Positions 23,461-34,754 of a DNA stretch of 64,000 nt are shown in pieces. The notes under the pieces were generated by a model that saw only the letters and a list, made by a program, of their open reading frames with translations, did no database searches and was not told the origin of the DNA. The position numbers were made by a program, and so were the translations under genes. The stretch's first letter is position 1. Every line of letters begins with the position of its first letter. The DNA comes from Setoptus koraiensis (Eukaryota; Arthropoda): NCBI GenBank assembly GCA_048013815.1, contig CM106585.1, positions 9,734,001 to 9,798,000 of the forward strand. Direction: 5' to 3'.

Positions 23461-23770
23461 GTTCGACACTGCAGCGCCACCTATGCTTTCCGGTGACACT
23501 CTGAAGCGCTTGATTCAAAAGGGATAATTCGTTCAGGGGGGAGCAGAATCTTCATCCGAAATGGGTTGATTCTGGATAAGTTCATCAATTTCAATCAGTG
23601 ACTTTCAACCAGCGAGGCGAGTCTTTCAATGGAGGCTCTCTCCGGGCCTCTTAGCAATTGCTGGGTTTGTCGCACTGAATTATCTGATGTGAGTGGGAAA
23701 CATTTTTCCGTTTTGAATTGGGCGCTCGAGCGAAACACCGGAAAGCAGAGGTGGCGCTGCAGTGCCGAAC
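23461..23770. promoter_or_regulatory. Inverted 35-bp pair in the eEF1-beta / RPL9 divergent promoter
   Basis: The 35 bp at 23461-23495 (read on the minus strand) and at 23736-23770 (plus strand) match at 32-33 positions. Their shared core is AGGTGGCGCTGCAGTG, with CACCGGAAAGCA in front and CGAAC after it. AGGTGGCGCTG closely resembles the CTCF binding motif of flies and vertebrates. The minus-strand copy abuts the TATA box of eEF1-beta. The plus copy points toward RPL9. A shared promoter or boundary role is inference. Confidence 0.65.
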
Positions 23771-23915
23771 TCCGTCGCATGGATCACATCGTGTTCACAA
23801 CATTAGTGCTTCGCAACTCTACGGCATTATCTCGATTTATCTCTTAAATTAATTGAAATCTATTATCTTCCATACATTTAAATATTATTACAAATTTTTT
23901 TGAATTAAATTAAAG

Positions 23916-24488
23916 ATGAAGACCATCGTTTCACATCAAGAGGTCGACATACCTGACGGTATTAAAGTCAGCGTGAAAAACTCCGTTGTAACCGTGGTGG
24001 GACCAAGAGGAAAACTAGCACGATCTTTCGCCCATGCCAAGTTACAGATCGAAATGGTCAACAACAAGAGATTGCGAGTACAGAAATGGTTTGGAAATCG
24101 CCGTCAATTGGCCGTCGTTAGAACCGTCTGCAGTCATGTCCAAAACATGATTAAAGGTGTGACGAAAGGTTTCCAATACAAGATGAGATCTGTTTATGCT
24201 CATTTCCCCATCAATGTGGCTACGTCACAAAACAACACATTAGTGGAAATTAGAAACTTTTTGGGAGAGAAAGCCTTACGTCGGGTCACCATGTTGCCAG
24301 GTGTCACATGTGTAAATTCAGCCGCACAAAAAGACGAGCTTATATTGGAATCCAATGATGTTGAGGCCGTGTCTAGATCTGCCGCTTTGATCCAACAATC
24401 GACAACGGTGAAGAACAAGGATATCCGTAAATTCTTGGATGGTATCTACGTCTCTGAGAGAACTACCATTGTTCAAGATGCCGCATAA
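23916..24488 (+). CDS. RPL9: 60S ribosomal protein L9
   Basis: The 190-residue length is full for this large-subunit protein (family uL6), which sits at the base of the stalk region of the 60S ribosome. The ATG at 23916 gives the expected N-terminus [20 protein letters not shown]. Two repeated L6 folds follow, about residues 12-85 and 97-176, with [49 protein letters not shown] and [18 protein letters not shown] as clear signatures. The coding region is uninterrupted. A poly(A) signal AATAAA lies at 24505-24510, 17 nt past the stop. It is divergent from eEF1-beta with a 620-bp gap. Confidence 0.98.
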   Translation: MKTIVSHQEVDIPDGIKVSVKNSVVTVVGPRGKLARSFAHAKLQIEMVNNKRLRVQKWFGNRRQLAVVRTVCSHVQNMIKGVTKGFQYKMRSVYAHFPINVATSQNNTLVEIRNFLGEKALRRVTMLPGVTCVNSAAQKDELILESNDVEAVSRSAALIQQSTTVKNKDIRKFLDGIYVSERTTIVQDAA

Positions 24489-26133
24489 AACATCACATTA
24501 GAACAATAAAAAAATGATCACCCAGATTTGCACTCGTAGTTTAAAATTCCTCGTGGAGCCTACGGTTCGGGCCTCAAAACTAACCTCGCCTTATTTTTCA
24601 TCTGCCCAATACCAACCCCAATTTGCTTCTAATCTCTGGATTTACGAGTAAAAAGGAGATGGAAATTCACGGCGATATGTAACACTAGTTGGTCGTCACT
24701 AGACGACACCCTCGGAGGTTCTCTCTGACCAGCCAGTTGTGAGCAACACCTGGTTGTGACACAAATACATAATGTAATGTAACTAGCCGCTAGTCCGCTA
24801 GTAACCATTCCATTACTGTAATGAACTAGACGCTGGGCTAGAGAAACACTAACAAGGAACAACGGTTGGTGCATATTAATTGATCGTTTTTTATTAGTCT
24901 GCTGGTATGCTTCGATTGTGCGCATATATACTCTACTCGATATGCTCTGGCGATCATTATTATTATTCTAATTGGTTATAACTCATTTAAGACTTAAAGG
25001 TCCTGAGAAGATTAGTTTCTAGTTCCCAGATTGACTTGTTTGCTAGCGTTTGACTCCTGACGACTCCATCTTAATCATTGAAACAACAGTGTCTTTCCAG
25101 TTCACTTTTGCTTATTCACTATTGTCGCTGTGACATGTCAAAGCATCATTCCCGTGTGTGACAGGTTGAACTAAATCATAAACACAAGGAACACAAATGG
25201 TAATTATTGCAAAAGCATAATTGTGTCTATATTTTGATGGAACTAGTCCAAAAACTGTTGTCTCCAAGTCTAACTCATCCGAAGTTGCTTAACTACTTGA
25301 TTGATTTTAGAGTGCTAGCTGGTTTTGAGTATTAACACAGCGTATTGCAGCAATTGCATCTTGTTTGTTGGTGTAAAATCCATTTAGCGGACATGAAGAC
25401 CACTGAAGCGATCACAGCTACCACCTCTTCTGTTTTTATTTATCTGTTGTATGGCCACTGCCGAGCATAACAGATGCAGTTTCTTTTCTTCTTTTGGTAG
25501 CCAGGTTGGTAACCAAAAGACAGGGACATTAGAGAGCCGACGATAGAGCTGGTTAGAGAAATGGTTAGAGAAATTGTTGAGGAGATGGAGCCGATCCGAG
25601 ATCAGTGAGCAGCCAGCGCCCATTATGTGTAATCTCAGGCAGCATCCATGAGGCAAGTCCAACAACAATATACTCAGATCATTAAATAAATCGCATCTTG
25701 CCAAAAGTGATTCAATCCGTCCCATTGTTACAGATTGACTGGCCGTCGACTATTGATAACTACATTCATGCTCAAATGTTACCGTCTTTGTATTGTTGCA
25801 AGTTCATCCATATCGTCACATCATCATAGAAGACAAAACAAAGTTAGCAACACTGATTATTAGTTCACCTAGTATCGGTGCTCTTTTGTAGGTGTAACGT
25901 GAAAAAACACAAAGCATTTCGACACAAATCATTCGAATTCATCTTGACGCAACAAGAATCTAATTATTTTTATATTAACAGTTTGTCAAGCTCAAGAACT
26001 CCCTGTTGGTCTATTAATAGAACAAAGATAATCTGCGACAAATTAGATGGTTCTAATATAATTACATCCGATAAGACAGCAACTATTTTTTGCTACATAT
26101 TTTCGTACACAGAATTAGAAAGATATCATCAAC
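24489..26133. other. Intergenic region between RPL9 and the glycine-rich gene
   Basis: After the RPL9 poly(A) signal nothing in these 1.6 kb resembles a known gene. A minus-strand frame of 113 codons at 25384-25725 starts with an ATG in acceptable context, but its composition and lack of similarity give no support. The promoter and leader of the glycine-rich gene must lie toward the right end; a plus-strand frame there overlaps the leader and is in another phase. Confidence 0.45.
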
Positions 26134-29100
26134 ATGCTGTTGGATATTATATTCATGCTGTTATTAGCTGCAACTCCGACATTGTGTGGTATGAAAAGCA
26201 AAGGTAAGTAGAGAGGCACGTCGCTAAGATTGACATTTGGCCCGCACCTGAATGGCTTCGAAGGCTATCAATGACGGCCTGGATCGAGATAACTAACGCG
26301 CATTCTGAAGTGGGCCGATCTAATTAGCAGTTTGTCTTTCCAAGAATTCGCCTTTGATCGGCTATCAACATTATTGCCAGCATTCATGCGGCACCGCCAG
26401 CCTTTCACAAGCAATATGTCGATTGGCAAAAATGCGATGATCGATTCAGAAGAAAAAAAATCGTGCGAGATAATGTAAAGAAACAGACTGTCTGGCTCAA
26501 TGTTCGGAATCACAATGTAATTGTGATCTGGGCAATCTTTCGTCCTAACAAAACTTCATCTATGTCTAGCCGAACGAAACAGACACTCAATATTTCGCTT
26601 TTCGAAGTTGGCACAAGCGAATGCCGGAAGTATAATTATTTGGGCTCTCAGTGCAACGAAAAGCAATTAATTTTGCGTAAATTTACCTGTCATTTGGCCA
26701 GATAACTGCGAAAACGTATTGCAGACGTGAACGTTACGCAACCGTTGCACCATTGATTGTCAAAATCGCTTAGCGCATGATAGTTGAAGCGTGTAGCTGC
26801 AAAATTGTCATCATCAACTCCTCTCGTTCAGTGCGTGTTTTCTATCGCCAACATGATCATCTGTTCGTCAAAAACAATTATCTAGCCATTTGGTTTCAAT
26901 TAAAACACACTGCAACCATCACAATCATGGGCACAAGATAACTAGACTTTGTTGCCAGTGGGGCCATGATAATCGGAGATGACGTTCAGTCCACATGTCC
27001 CACGACAACTCGAACTGTCTTATTTGTCTTTCTGTATCTTAGTGTTCGTAGGTCACCCGGCGAAAAGCGATGAGAATTTGATCGAAACTATGGCGGAGCT
27101 AATGAACAAATAAAGATCACTCTGTCACTCTATTATTGGTAGTTACTGGCAACCATCTACCACTAACCAGTATGTTTGTGTTTATGTGTATCGTATTCAA
27201 ATTGATAAGCTCACTTACAGCGATTATCTACATTGTGTGCAATTGTTTCGTGTTGTTCGGTCGTGGATTAATGGGCCCGACAGGACTCGACTGAATGAAA
27301 TGCGGCAAGAATTAACAACGGTGCCAGTGACTCGAATTATTAACTCAACTCTAATTGCAACTGTATCCTCTAGGGTCTAATTACATGATTCTATATATAT
27401 AATTATCTCTCTCACTTGTCCTCTCCATTGAGGAGCACTCTGAAGAGAGGGAGACAACAATTAGCTCGGCTCTCCTTATGGGTGCCAGAGACAGCAGCAG
27501 ATACGGTAAACAAGCGAACTAACTAACATCCAGATAGATCCACTCGAATGTAATAGATAATAACGAGACTAGGCATGTCGCATTGCTGTTATTGTTGTTG
27601 TAATGGTCAGTTGGTCAGTGTAGCCGCTGCTAGATCAGCCGTATCACGAACTGGCCTGAAGTAAGTGACATTTACACGATATCAATTAATCTTCGTCCGG
27701 CCGACCCAGACACATCGCTCAGTTGTGTAATGCCGACAACAACAGCCAAGACCAACTAGATACATTGATTGTCTTCTCAAGATTGCCATCCCCGTACACT
27801 TACACAACCAACGATCCGGTATAGGTTGCGATTGGGGGCTCACTTGAGGACCTAATCCGATGACCCTCTTACAATGATTTATCCGATAGCTTAAATGACA
27901 CTTTCTCTTCTTTCGTCATGTATAATTTATGTCGCTTTTGACCAATACTAACATCACGCACACATACAGGTAAAGGCGGCGGCGGGCACATTATAATCTC
28001 AGGAGGAGGCGGAGGAGGTGGCTACGGCGGAGGGGGCGGCGGCGGAGGCGGATACCCGGTAAGTGACACGTTGAACAGCAAATTGAACAGACTGATATCA
28101 CCTCTATCCCCGAGTTCGTGAATCAATTGCTGCAACCACTCGTTAATCTGATCATTTCGCTCCAAATTTCACCCTTGTTGCTTAAATTGACTGAACGAAT
28201 TTGCCAAAAGATACCCATGCCCATTCCGTTCCCCATGTTTTGTGGCGCCGGCGGGGGTGGCGGACGAAAGTTCGGGGGAGGCCGCGGATTCGGTGGAGGC
28301 GGCGGCGGATATGGCGGAGGCGGGGGCGGCGGATATGGAGGCGGCGGTGGCGGTCGTCAAGAGAAAAGTGAAAAAATTGTCATAATACCGTAAGTAGTGA
28401 GCCAGCGGAAGCACAACAATTCTCTATAACAAAAAACAACCAAACTCATTCGGCAGTCAATGCCGATATCAGATATGATACGGTATCAGCCAATGCGACG
28501 ATTGCGTCATAGGCTTAGGCTCCGTTGATTGATCCCATGTGAGCTGGCCCGATGGGGCCCGTGTTTGTAGGACGAATGTCAGCCAATTATTTATGTATAT
28601 AAAGTTTATATTGTAAACAATAGTGTGCGGGAAAATCGTAATTGGTCGCCGCATGACGGCGACGCATCTGACAATCAATTGTCATCGAGTTCGAGCAAAT
28701 GAAAGCCACTCGACTTCGGTATCAATTAATCGATACGACAGTAATACCATAAGTCACCAGCGCACTAATTAATTGCTCGCTCTATTTTTATCGTGTACCC
28801 ACCATTATTATGTTAACTATTATTATCATTACTATTATGCACCTAATTATGGCACACAAACAAACAAAACAATTCCGGAATTTGCTGACGAACAACGAGC
28901 AATTGAACAAACAAACAAACAAACAAACAATCAAACGCAAACAACGTCACAGAGTGCCCAGCCATTTCCTGGGATCCGCGGGGGCAAGCGGCGGCTACGG
29001 CGGAGGCGGAATGGGAGGAGGCGGCGGCGGCTACGGCGGAGGAGGAATGGGCGGAGGTGGCGGCGGCGGCTACGGCGGAGCAGGAATGGGCGGAGGTGGC

Positions 29101-29505
29101 GGTGGCTACGGGGGCATGGGAGGTATGGGCGGGTACGCGGCCGCCAGCATGATGGGAGCCAGCAACTACGGTTCCGAGGGAGACGAAGAGCCCACCGGCT
29201 ACGGGAGCGGAGGAGCCGGTGCATACTCCGGCTCGCAACAGACGCTAGCCTACGAATTGGCACCCCTAGGCGACGGCCAAGACTTCATGGCCGACATGTC
29301 AACTCGCTCGACGCGAGTAGCAAGCTCATATCCTGAGCCGGGATCCGCCGCATCGTCGACATCATCGGCCGTATCGACAAATAGCGCAAATGAGGCTGGC
29401 CCACAAATGTCAAACAGTCAGCCGGGCGCCAGTGCAAACAATTACGCGAGCAGCAACAGCGGCAATGGCATTGATGAGAGGCGAAAGAGACGCAAACGAA
29501 GATGA
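26134..29505 (+). CDS. Secreted glycine-rich protein, four exons
   Basis: The gene was assembled by hand from splice sites that agree in phase. Exon 1 (26134-26203) encodes a signal peptide (MLLDIIFMLLLAATPTLCG) and ends in AAAG|GTAAGT, phase 1. Exon 2 (27970-28058, acceptor ACATACAG, donor CCG|GTAAGT) encodes 30 residues of Gly with HIIIS. Exon 3 (28211-28389, acceptor TTGCCAAAAG, donor ACC|GTAAGT) continues IPMPIPFPMFCGAGGGGGRK and long GGGYGGGG runs. Exon 4 starts at 28953 (or 28962, same phase), has GGYGGGGM-type repeats, an acidic/Ser/Asn-rich tail and a basic end (RRKRRKRR), with the stop at 29503-29505. AATAAA follows at 29518. Introns are about 1766, 152 and 563 nt. The protein is about 300 residues and extracellular. 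Cuticle, silk-like or antimicrobial roles are all possible; I cannot choose. Confidence 0.8.
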
Positions 29506-32500
29506 TACCTAGCTAGTAATAAACTTTGTGTGTACTTTTTGCGGACAGGTGACCGATAAGCATGCTGTCGCTAATGACAGGTGAACGAACATTCGCTTTA
29601 ATTCAACAACTGCGCCCAGCTACCCAGTGCGGGCCGGTAGGTGGCGCCGGGCACTGGATACCTGGCGGCAGTAGTGGTGGTTTTATTAGGAGATAGGGGG
29701 CGCAAAAAGTAATTAAATTTCGCCTTTGTCTCCGACGAGCATAAGTTGCGCGTTATTTTTGTGTGTGGGATGTCTATTGTTTGGTGTGTCGGCACGACAT
29801 TTTCAACAGACTCACGCCGACGGTTATTCTTGAGATTTCGTGATGCATGCCCCTGAAAGTCGCTTGTATCCGACTGACTGACGTTTGATTTATTATTCAC
29901 AATCTTGCGTTTTGCATATTTAAATTTGCACCCGGCCCACTGTGAGCTGTTGACAACAGAGCGTCGTGCCAACGACATAAAACAAAGTGATAAAACAGGC
30001 GAGCGGGTACCGGCACTCGTGGGGCCGCGGGTGCCGGCCCGCGCGCGCTCGGACTTTTTCTGAGTTGACGCTCAGCGAAAAAGCCGAGAAAAAGCTGAGA
30101 AAAAGTGGAAAAATGCTGATCGATGCGTCAAGCGAGCTCGCCATGGCCGCCGATATCGGCGGCACATCCGCGGCGAGCTGCCACATGTCAATGTTATGGT
30201 TGGTTGTGTCGGCCCAATGTTGTCATCGGGCACACTGTGTATGAACGGTGCATGCCACTTCTGGCTAGCAGCTGACTGTCAGCCTGGCGGCCGCTTGTCA
30301 GCTGCCAGCTGACAGTGGCTGTCACTCTCTGGCCCCATAATCAAACATGGGCCCCATCTGGTGAGTGGGTGCCCACGTTTCACGCTACCTACGCGACTGG
30401 CAGTGCGTGCAGTGTATGCTGGCTGACGGTTAGATGGCGCTGACAAGCGCTAACGGCGCTCGACTATCATCAGCTGTCGGCTGTCACTTGACGGGTGGCC
30501 GCTGTTAAAATGGCGCCCGGTTAGAGCGGTTGAAATAAGCGCCACTCACCTGTGCCCAGCGTGAGGCATCATTAAGGGGGCGCGAGATAAAACGTCTGGT
30601 GAGCTGTCTTTGGCGACGGTCAGTTGTGAGCGGCTCGACAACAGAGTGCGCCCTCTACAGCAGTTATCGTCAGCTACTTGGTGGCTGCACTTGTCAAACC
30701 ATTGCTGCACTTGCCAGTGTTTGTCGGTTTGCCAGCCACTGCTGACTCGACGACAAATAGTGGCTGGCTTTCGCCTCAACAATTTGTGCCAAAACTGGCA
30801 GTTGGCCGAACGTGCACCAGGCGGCCTAGAAACGAGATTTTACAGCCATCGTGATTGCGCACAACGTCTAGACAGAGGATATGTACACCATTTACTGTGC
30901 TCGTTAGTTGTGTCTGTCGCTTTGGCCTGTCGGCTGTCGGGGGCCCCGTTCTTTGTCGACTGTCTGCTTGGGCACGGGCTCTCGAATAGTGGGCACTCGA
31001 CCGACTATTTGCACTAGATTTGTGTGTTGTGGGCGCTGGTTGGTGTTTGCCGGCTGCCAAGACAGACGCCAGTGTCAATAAGGGACTCGATCGGTCTGGC
31101 AGGCGTTTGAAGAGGCCCCGCCAGCCAACAAGTCACAACAAGACAATCGCATATTTATGAGCCGACATACATTCTGGCAAGACAGTTTGGGCGCACAATT
31201 TGGGCACAGTTTAACAGCCTATCCATATAGCTACATGTTGGCCATGGATGTGTCTCCGGCGGCACTTGCGAGCCATGGGCACACATCGACGGCACAGCCA
31301 GACACACACATTGCCGATATCGAATTAATAGGCGCCAAATGAGACACACTCACTCTGATGTGCACTATATATATCGTTGTTGGGGCCCCGGCCCCGGCCC
31401 CAGCCACTGGTAAAGCGCAGTTAAAGCGCCGCCATGGCATCCCTTTAACGTTGTTTGATTGCTCTGTCCATTGGCTGTCGCTGGAGCCGGCGCCCCAGAC
31501 AACAGACAATCCAGTGACAAATCAGCGATATGTCTGCGTGTATACACACTGCATATCGTTGTGTGGATAATGTGCCACCAGAGTGCCGAGGCGCCCCAAT
31601 TCCGTCTCACTCACGTTGGCGGGATTCACGTGTGAGTTTGTGTGAATGATTTGTTGTTGGCCGGCATGCACAGTACAGCGTATATGGTATACTGCTGGAC
31701 AATGTTTCATTGCTGCAGAATGCGCACTGCAGATAGTAATGACTCGCTGCTGGCCAACTCGCCCGCTTGACATAACATTGTGCAAAAAGAGAAAAAATTT
31801 ATCCACATGTGATCGGATAAATACAACACAGTGCCATTGCTATCAATACTAATATGTCGTATGTCCAGACAGCATATGCATAGCACCATTATAGGCCCAG
31901 GCTCGGGGCGAACACACGTGTGCGCGGCCCCAAATAATGATGATCCCCAAATTCATATATCCATATATTGCACGCATTCATATAACACAGTTGACATGAT
32001 AATTTCCAAATGGTCAAGTGCTCGGCGTTGACTGATGGCCTGCTCTTTACGACCAGCGCCATAAAGCGGTCAGCACCCGCATGACGGATGGTCGTAACAG
32101 CATTCCTGTTCATTATTCATAGCGACCATTCGATACATACATATTTGCCTCGTTATACATGGTGCCAGCAAAATTGGTTGCCAAACGACCAATTTATTGA
32201 CTTGGTTTACTTGATAAGCGATCTCGCGATTTTGTTTGTTAATTATCAATCTTGATCAATCAAGCCTGATTTATAGCTCACTCGTGCATCATCGGCTGTC
32301 AGTTGTTTCATCGGCTGTAGCGTGATTAGGTCGCTCTCAAGCTGCGCTCTACATATGCGTATTTCTGAGCGATTTTTACCTGAAAAGTCAAGCGCTAATA
32401 ACCTTCTTAGGGTGTGGCGCGAGAAACTTTCTAATTGATCGCCACCAGTGTAGGAGCATCTAATTTTAGCAAAACTTGATCAGAGAGCCTGTTCGAGATA

Positions 32501-33136
32501 CATAATGCTAATTTTCGTCCACCAAAATGAGCAAAAGTCTCATTGGTTTTCGTTTCGGACTCATGAAAGAAGCTTGGGTCGGACAAACAATCGAAGAAAT
32601 ATATCTCATCGTGAGCAGCTCCGAACATCGTATGCAGGTCGCACTTGCAACTGCAGCTGAAAATATGCAACAAAGTGTCGGCGAATGTCTAAAAGTATCC
32701 CTCAGATAAATGTTGAACTAAGTCAGAACAGGGACTGAAGCATTCCATTTTTAACTCTTGAAAAAAAAACTCTTAAATGTATCGTGCGGATATTCTAAAT
32801 GAGCTAATGCGTCATCCGTGATAGAAACTGTTCAACTCGAGATATTTTCAATGGTTTTCTCAAACAGAATTATTATTTTCCGAATATGAATTTCAAAAAT
32901 ATTTCGAATGTTGCTGCTCAGGCCACTCATGTTGATCAGGTGATAATATCGTGATCGAAAAATAGAGTTTTTCCATATGGAATGTGTGAGTGAACATTTT
33001 TTCTATAGATATGGGTGAGATCATAAGGGATGATATTCCAAAGATTTTGTTCAACTGACAATCAATGAATAATAAGACCTATTTGATTGAATCAAATACG
33101 GTCCTCTACAATTTCTAGACACAAATTCACAGTAAG
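29506..33136. other. 3.6-kb intergenic region
   Basis: I find no convincing gene. The left two-thirds is GC-rich with many CTGTC/GACAG and GCCAGC words. At 30296-30314 there is a perfect 9-bp inverted repeat around one base (TGTCAGCTG-C-CAGCTGACA). Microsatellite-like GGCCCC repeats occur near 31385-31402. The right third becomes AT-rich and leads into the promoter of the first secreted-family copy. A 60-codon frame at 32527 begins with a good Kozak context but matches nothing. Confidence 0.45.
32990..33136 (+). promoter_or_regulatory. Promoter and leader of secreted copy 1
   Basis: The block GAGTGAACATTTTTT at about 32990-33001 is followed by a weak TATA-like CTATAGATA at 33003-33011. The leader (GGTGAGAT..., then a GACAATCAATGAATA-like word) is shared with the other family copies. 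The TATA element here is poorer than in the paralogues. Confidence 0.55.
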
Positions 33137-34231
33137 ATGTCAGTACAACAAGTGTCATACTTTTTACTGGTAGTCAGCGTCGCTGGTTGTTTTCTGCTTG
33201 GCAGCTCAGCCGCGGATGGCGAGGGAAATCTATGGACATCATCGAAGACAATTTGCAAAAACAGAGTAGAATCTCTCGACTCGTTGTCAAAGTTCATCGA
33301 ATTTGCAAAGGAGATGGACCGAACACCGGAACTAGATAGCCCGAGCACTACTGAGCTCATCAACAACTGTTTGAATAGTTCTGATGGTGAGGGGGATGTG
33401 AGAGTTCTGTACGAAATAGTTCAACAAATTCCATCAATACATTCTGTGTGCGAACGGGATTTCATTAACGAATTATTGAGATTTAACCGAATCATGAATG
33501 ACAAGGGACCCTTATCCTTGAGGAGAAAGAAACCGCATGGATTACTCAAATTCACTTCATTGCTGGTTGGTCAGGTTATTTTAACCTGCAAAAGAAACCT
33601 GGAAACAAAACTAGAGCAAGCAGAACAATCAGACGAGGCTGTTAAACAAAGCTTCGAAGTTGTGGAAAATGATCAAAGTATTCGTAAATTAATCGAAGAT
33701 AATGCACATTTGCCAGAAGTCGATTTACCAGAGAACATCATTGCAGCGGGCACTCTGTCATTCAAACATTATCTTAGGTTACAGCCTCTGGATAGCCAAG
33801 AAATGGCCGAACAGTTTTTGAATGTTAAGCAATCTTGCCAATTGATTGAAAGTTATGCGCAAAGCTCTATCTATCCTATTAAGAGATTAGCTCTCTATGG
33901 TTTCAGTGGCGGAGACAATGACGATGCTACAGACAACAAACTGCGGAACAGCCCCAGAGTCAGTCGCTGGCTCCAAACTGTTCAATATTGCCAAGGTGTG
34001 AAAATACTAAATTGTTATCCAACCCATAATGTACACGGAATTGTTTCAGTGAAATTTCTTGATAACGAGCTCTACAAGGAATTGGAACCAAAAAGCTTTC
34101 AAGTGATTGAACGATTTGATGACATTGACTCGAATCTTAAGTGCGAAGTCCAACCACAGAGACCCCATGTTAGCGAGAAAAGAGCCTGGTTCAGGAAAGG
34201 TTTAGACAAGCTGAAACGTACATCCCATTAA
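33137..34231 (+). CDS. Secreted Cys-rich family, copy 1 (364 aa)
   Basis: I do not recognise this family. The start MSVQQVSYFLLVVSVAGCF is the ATG shared by all copies. It gives a signal peptide with a likely cut after GSSAA (about residue 26). Conserved landmarks are SLDSLSKFIEFA, NNCLNS, HSVCERD, LTCKRNLETKLEQAEQSDEA (about 145-165), SCQLIESYAQSS, RVSRWLQTVQYCQG and the basic C-terminal helix AWFRKGLDKLKRTSH. This is the most divergent copy: it lacks the two central cysteines (near 184 and 206 in its relatives) and has an extra cysteine in LNCYPTH. It is a single exon. AATAAA at 34288-34293 gives the 3' end. It is probably extracellular; the role is unknown. Confidence 0.9.
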   Translation: MSVQQVSYFLLVVSVAGCFLLGSSAADGEGNLWTSSKTICKNRVESLDSLSKFIEFAKEMDRTPELDSPSTTELINNCLNSSDGEGDVRVLYEIVQQIPSIHSVCERDFINELLRFNRIMNDKGPLSLRRKKPHGLLKFTSLLVGQVILTCKRNLETKLEQAEQSDEAVKQSFEVVENDQSIRKLIEDNAHLPEVDLPENIIAAGTLSFKHYLRLQPLDSQEMAEQFLNVKQSCQLIESYAQSSIYPIKRLALYGFSGGDNDDATDNKLRNSPRVSRWLQTVQYCQGVKILNCYPTHNVHGIVSVKFLDNELYKELEPKSFQVIERFDDIDSNLKCEVQPQRPHVSEKRAWFRKGLDKLKRTSH

Positions 34232-34622
34232 GCGACCAGGCGCATGACACAAAGCTCTCATTCGTATGAATCATATGAAATGATATGAATAAAAACAGTG
34301 CTTGAACATTTTCCAGCTCGCGCCACCAAAACGTTTCGTTTGTGCTCTCGATTCTGTCTCCATGCTCGATTTCTTGGCCAGTGCCAAGAGAAATTCGAAG
34401 AATCATTTGTCCATTGCAGAAACGAGAAAAAAAAATCTGAGTTAGGTATTTAGGTGGAACCAATTGTGCCATATATGTATGAAATGCTGACACACGAATT
34501 CTCAAGGTTTTCACTCAGCTAGAAATAAATCGGTGCGTAACCGATTTTGTTGGCTCGAATAATATCGTTATCAAAACAGATTTTGTCCATATGGATTGTT
34601 TGGGTGAACATTTTTTATTTGC

Positions 34623-34630
34623 TATAAATA
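34623..34630 (+). promoter_or_regulatory. TATA box of secreted copy 2
   Basis: TATAAATA lies 132 bp upstream of the ATG. It is preceded by GTGAACATTTTTTATTTGC and followed by the leader GGGATGAGATTACCCGCAA that this copy shares with the inverted copy 5. Confidence 0.75.
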
Positions 34631-34754
34631 GGGATGAGATTACCCGCAATATTATTCCAAACGTTGTGTTCTAGTGACAATCAATAAATAGTAATACTAA
34701 TTTCTTGAAGAAACTACAGTTTTCACCAATTCTTAGATACGAAGTCAGATTAAC

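Noticed and set aside
23629-23847. Plus-strand frame of 72 codons with CWVCRTELSD upstream of RPL9, resembling half a zinc-finger-associated domain
   Set aside because: It spans one of the inverted promoter elements and includes no second cysteine pair. More likely promoter and leader sequence of RPL9.
25384-25725. Minus-strand frame of 113 codons starting ACAATGG
   Set aside because: Good start context only; no recognisable domain. Left as unsupported.
29598-29978. Minus-strand frame of 126 codons with an ATG, converging on the glycine-rich gene
   Set aside because: Composition is unremarkable, but there is no family resemblance or splice or poly(A) context to support it.
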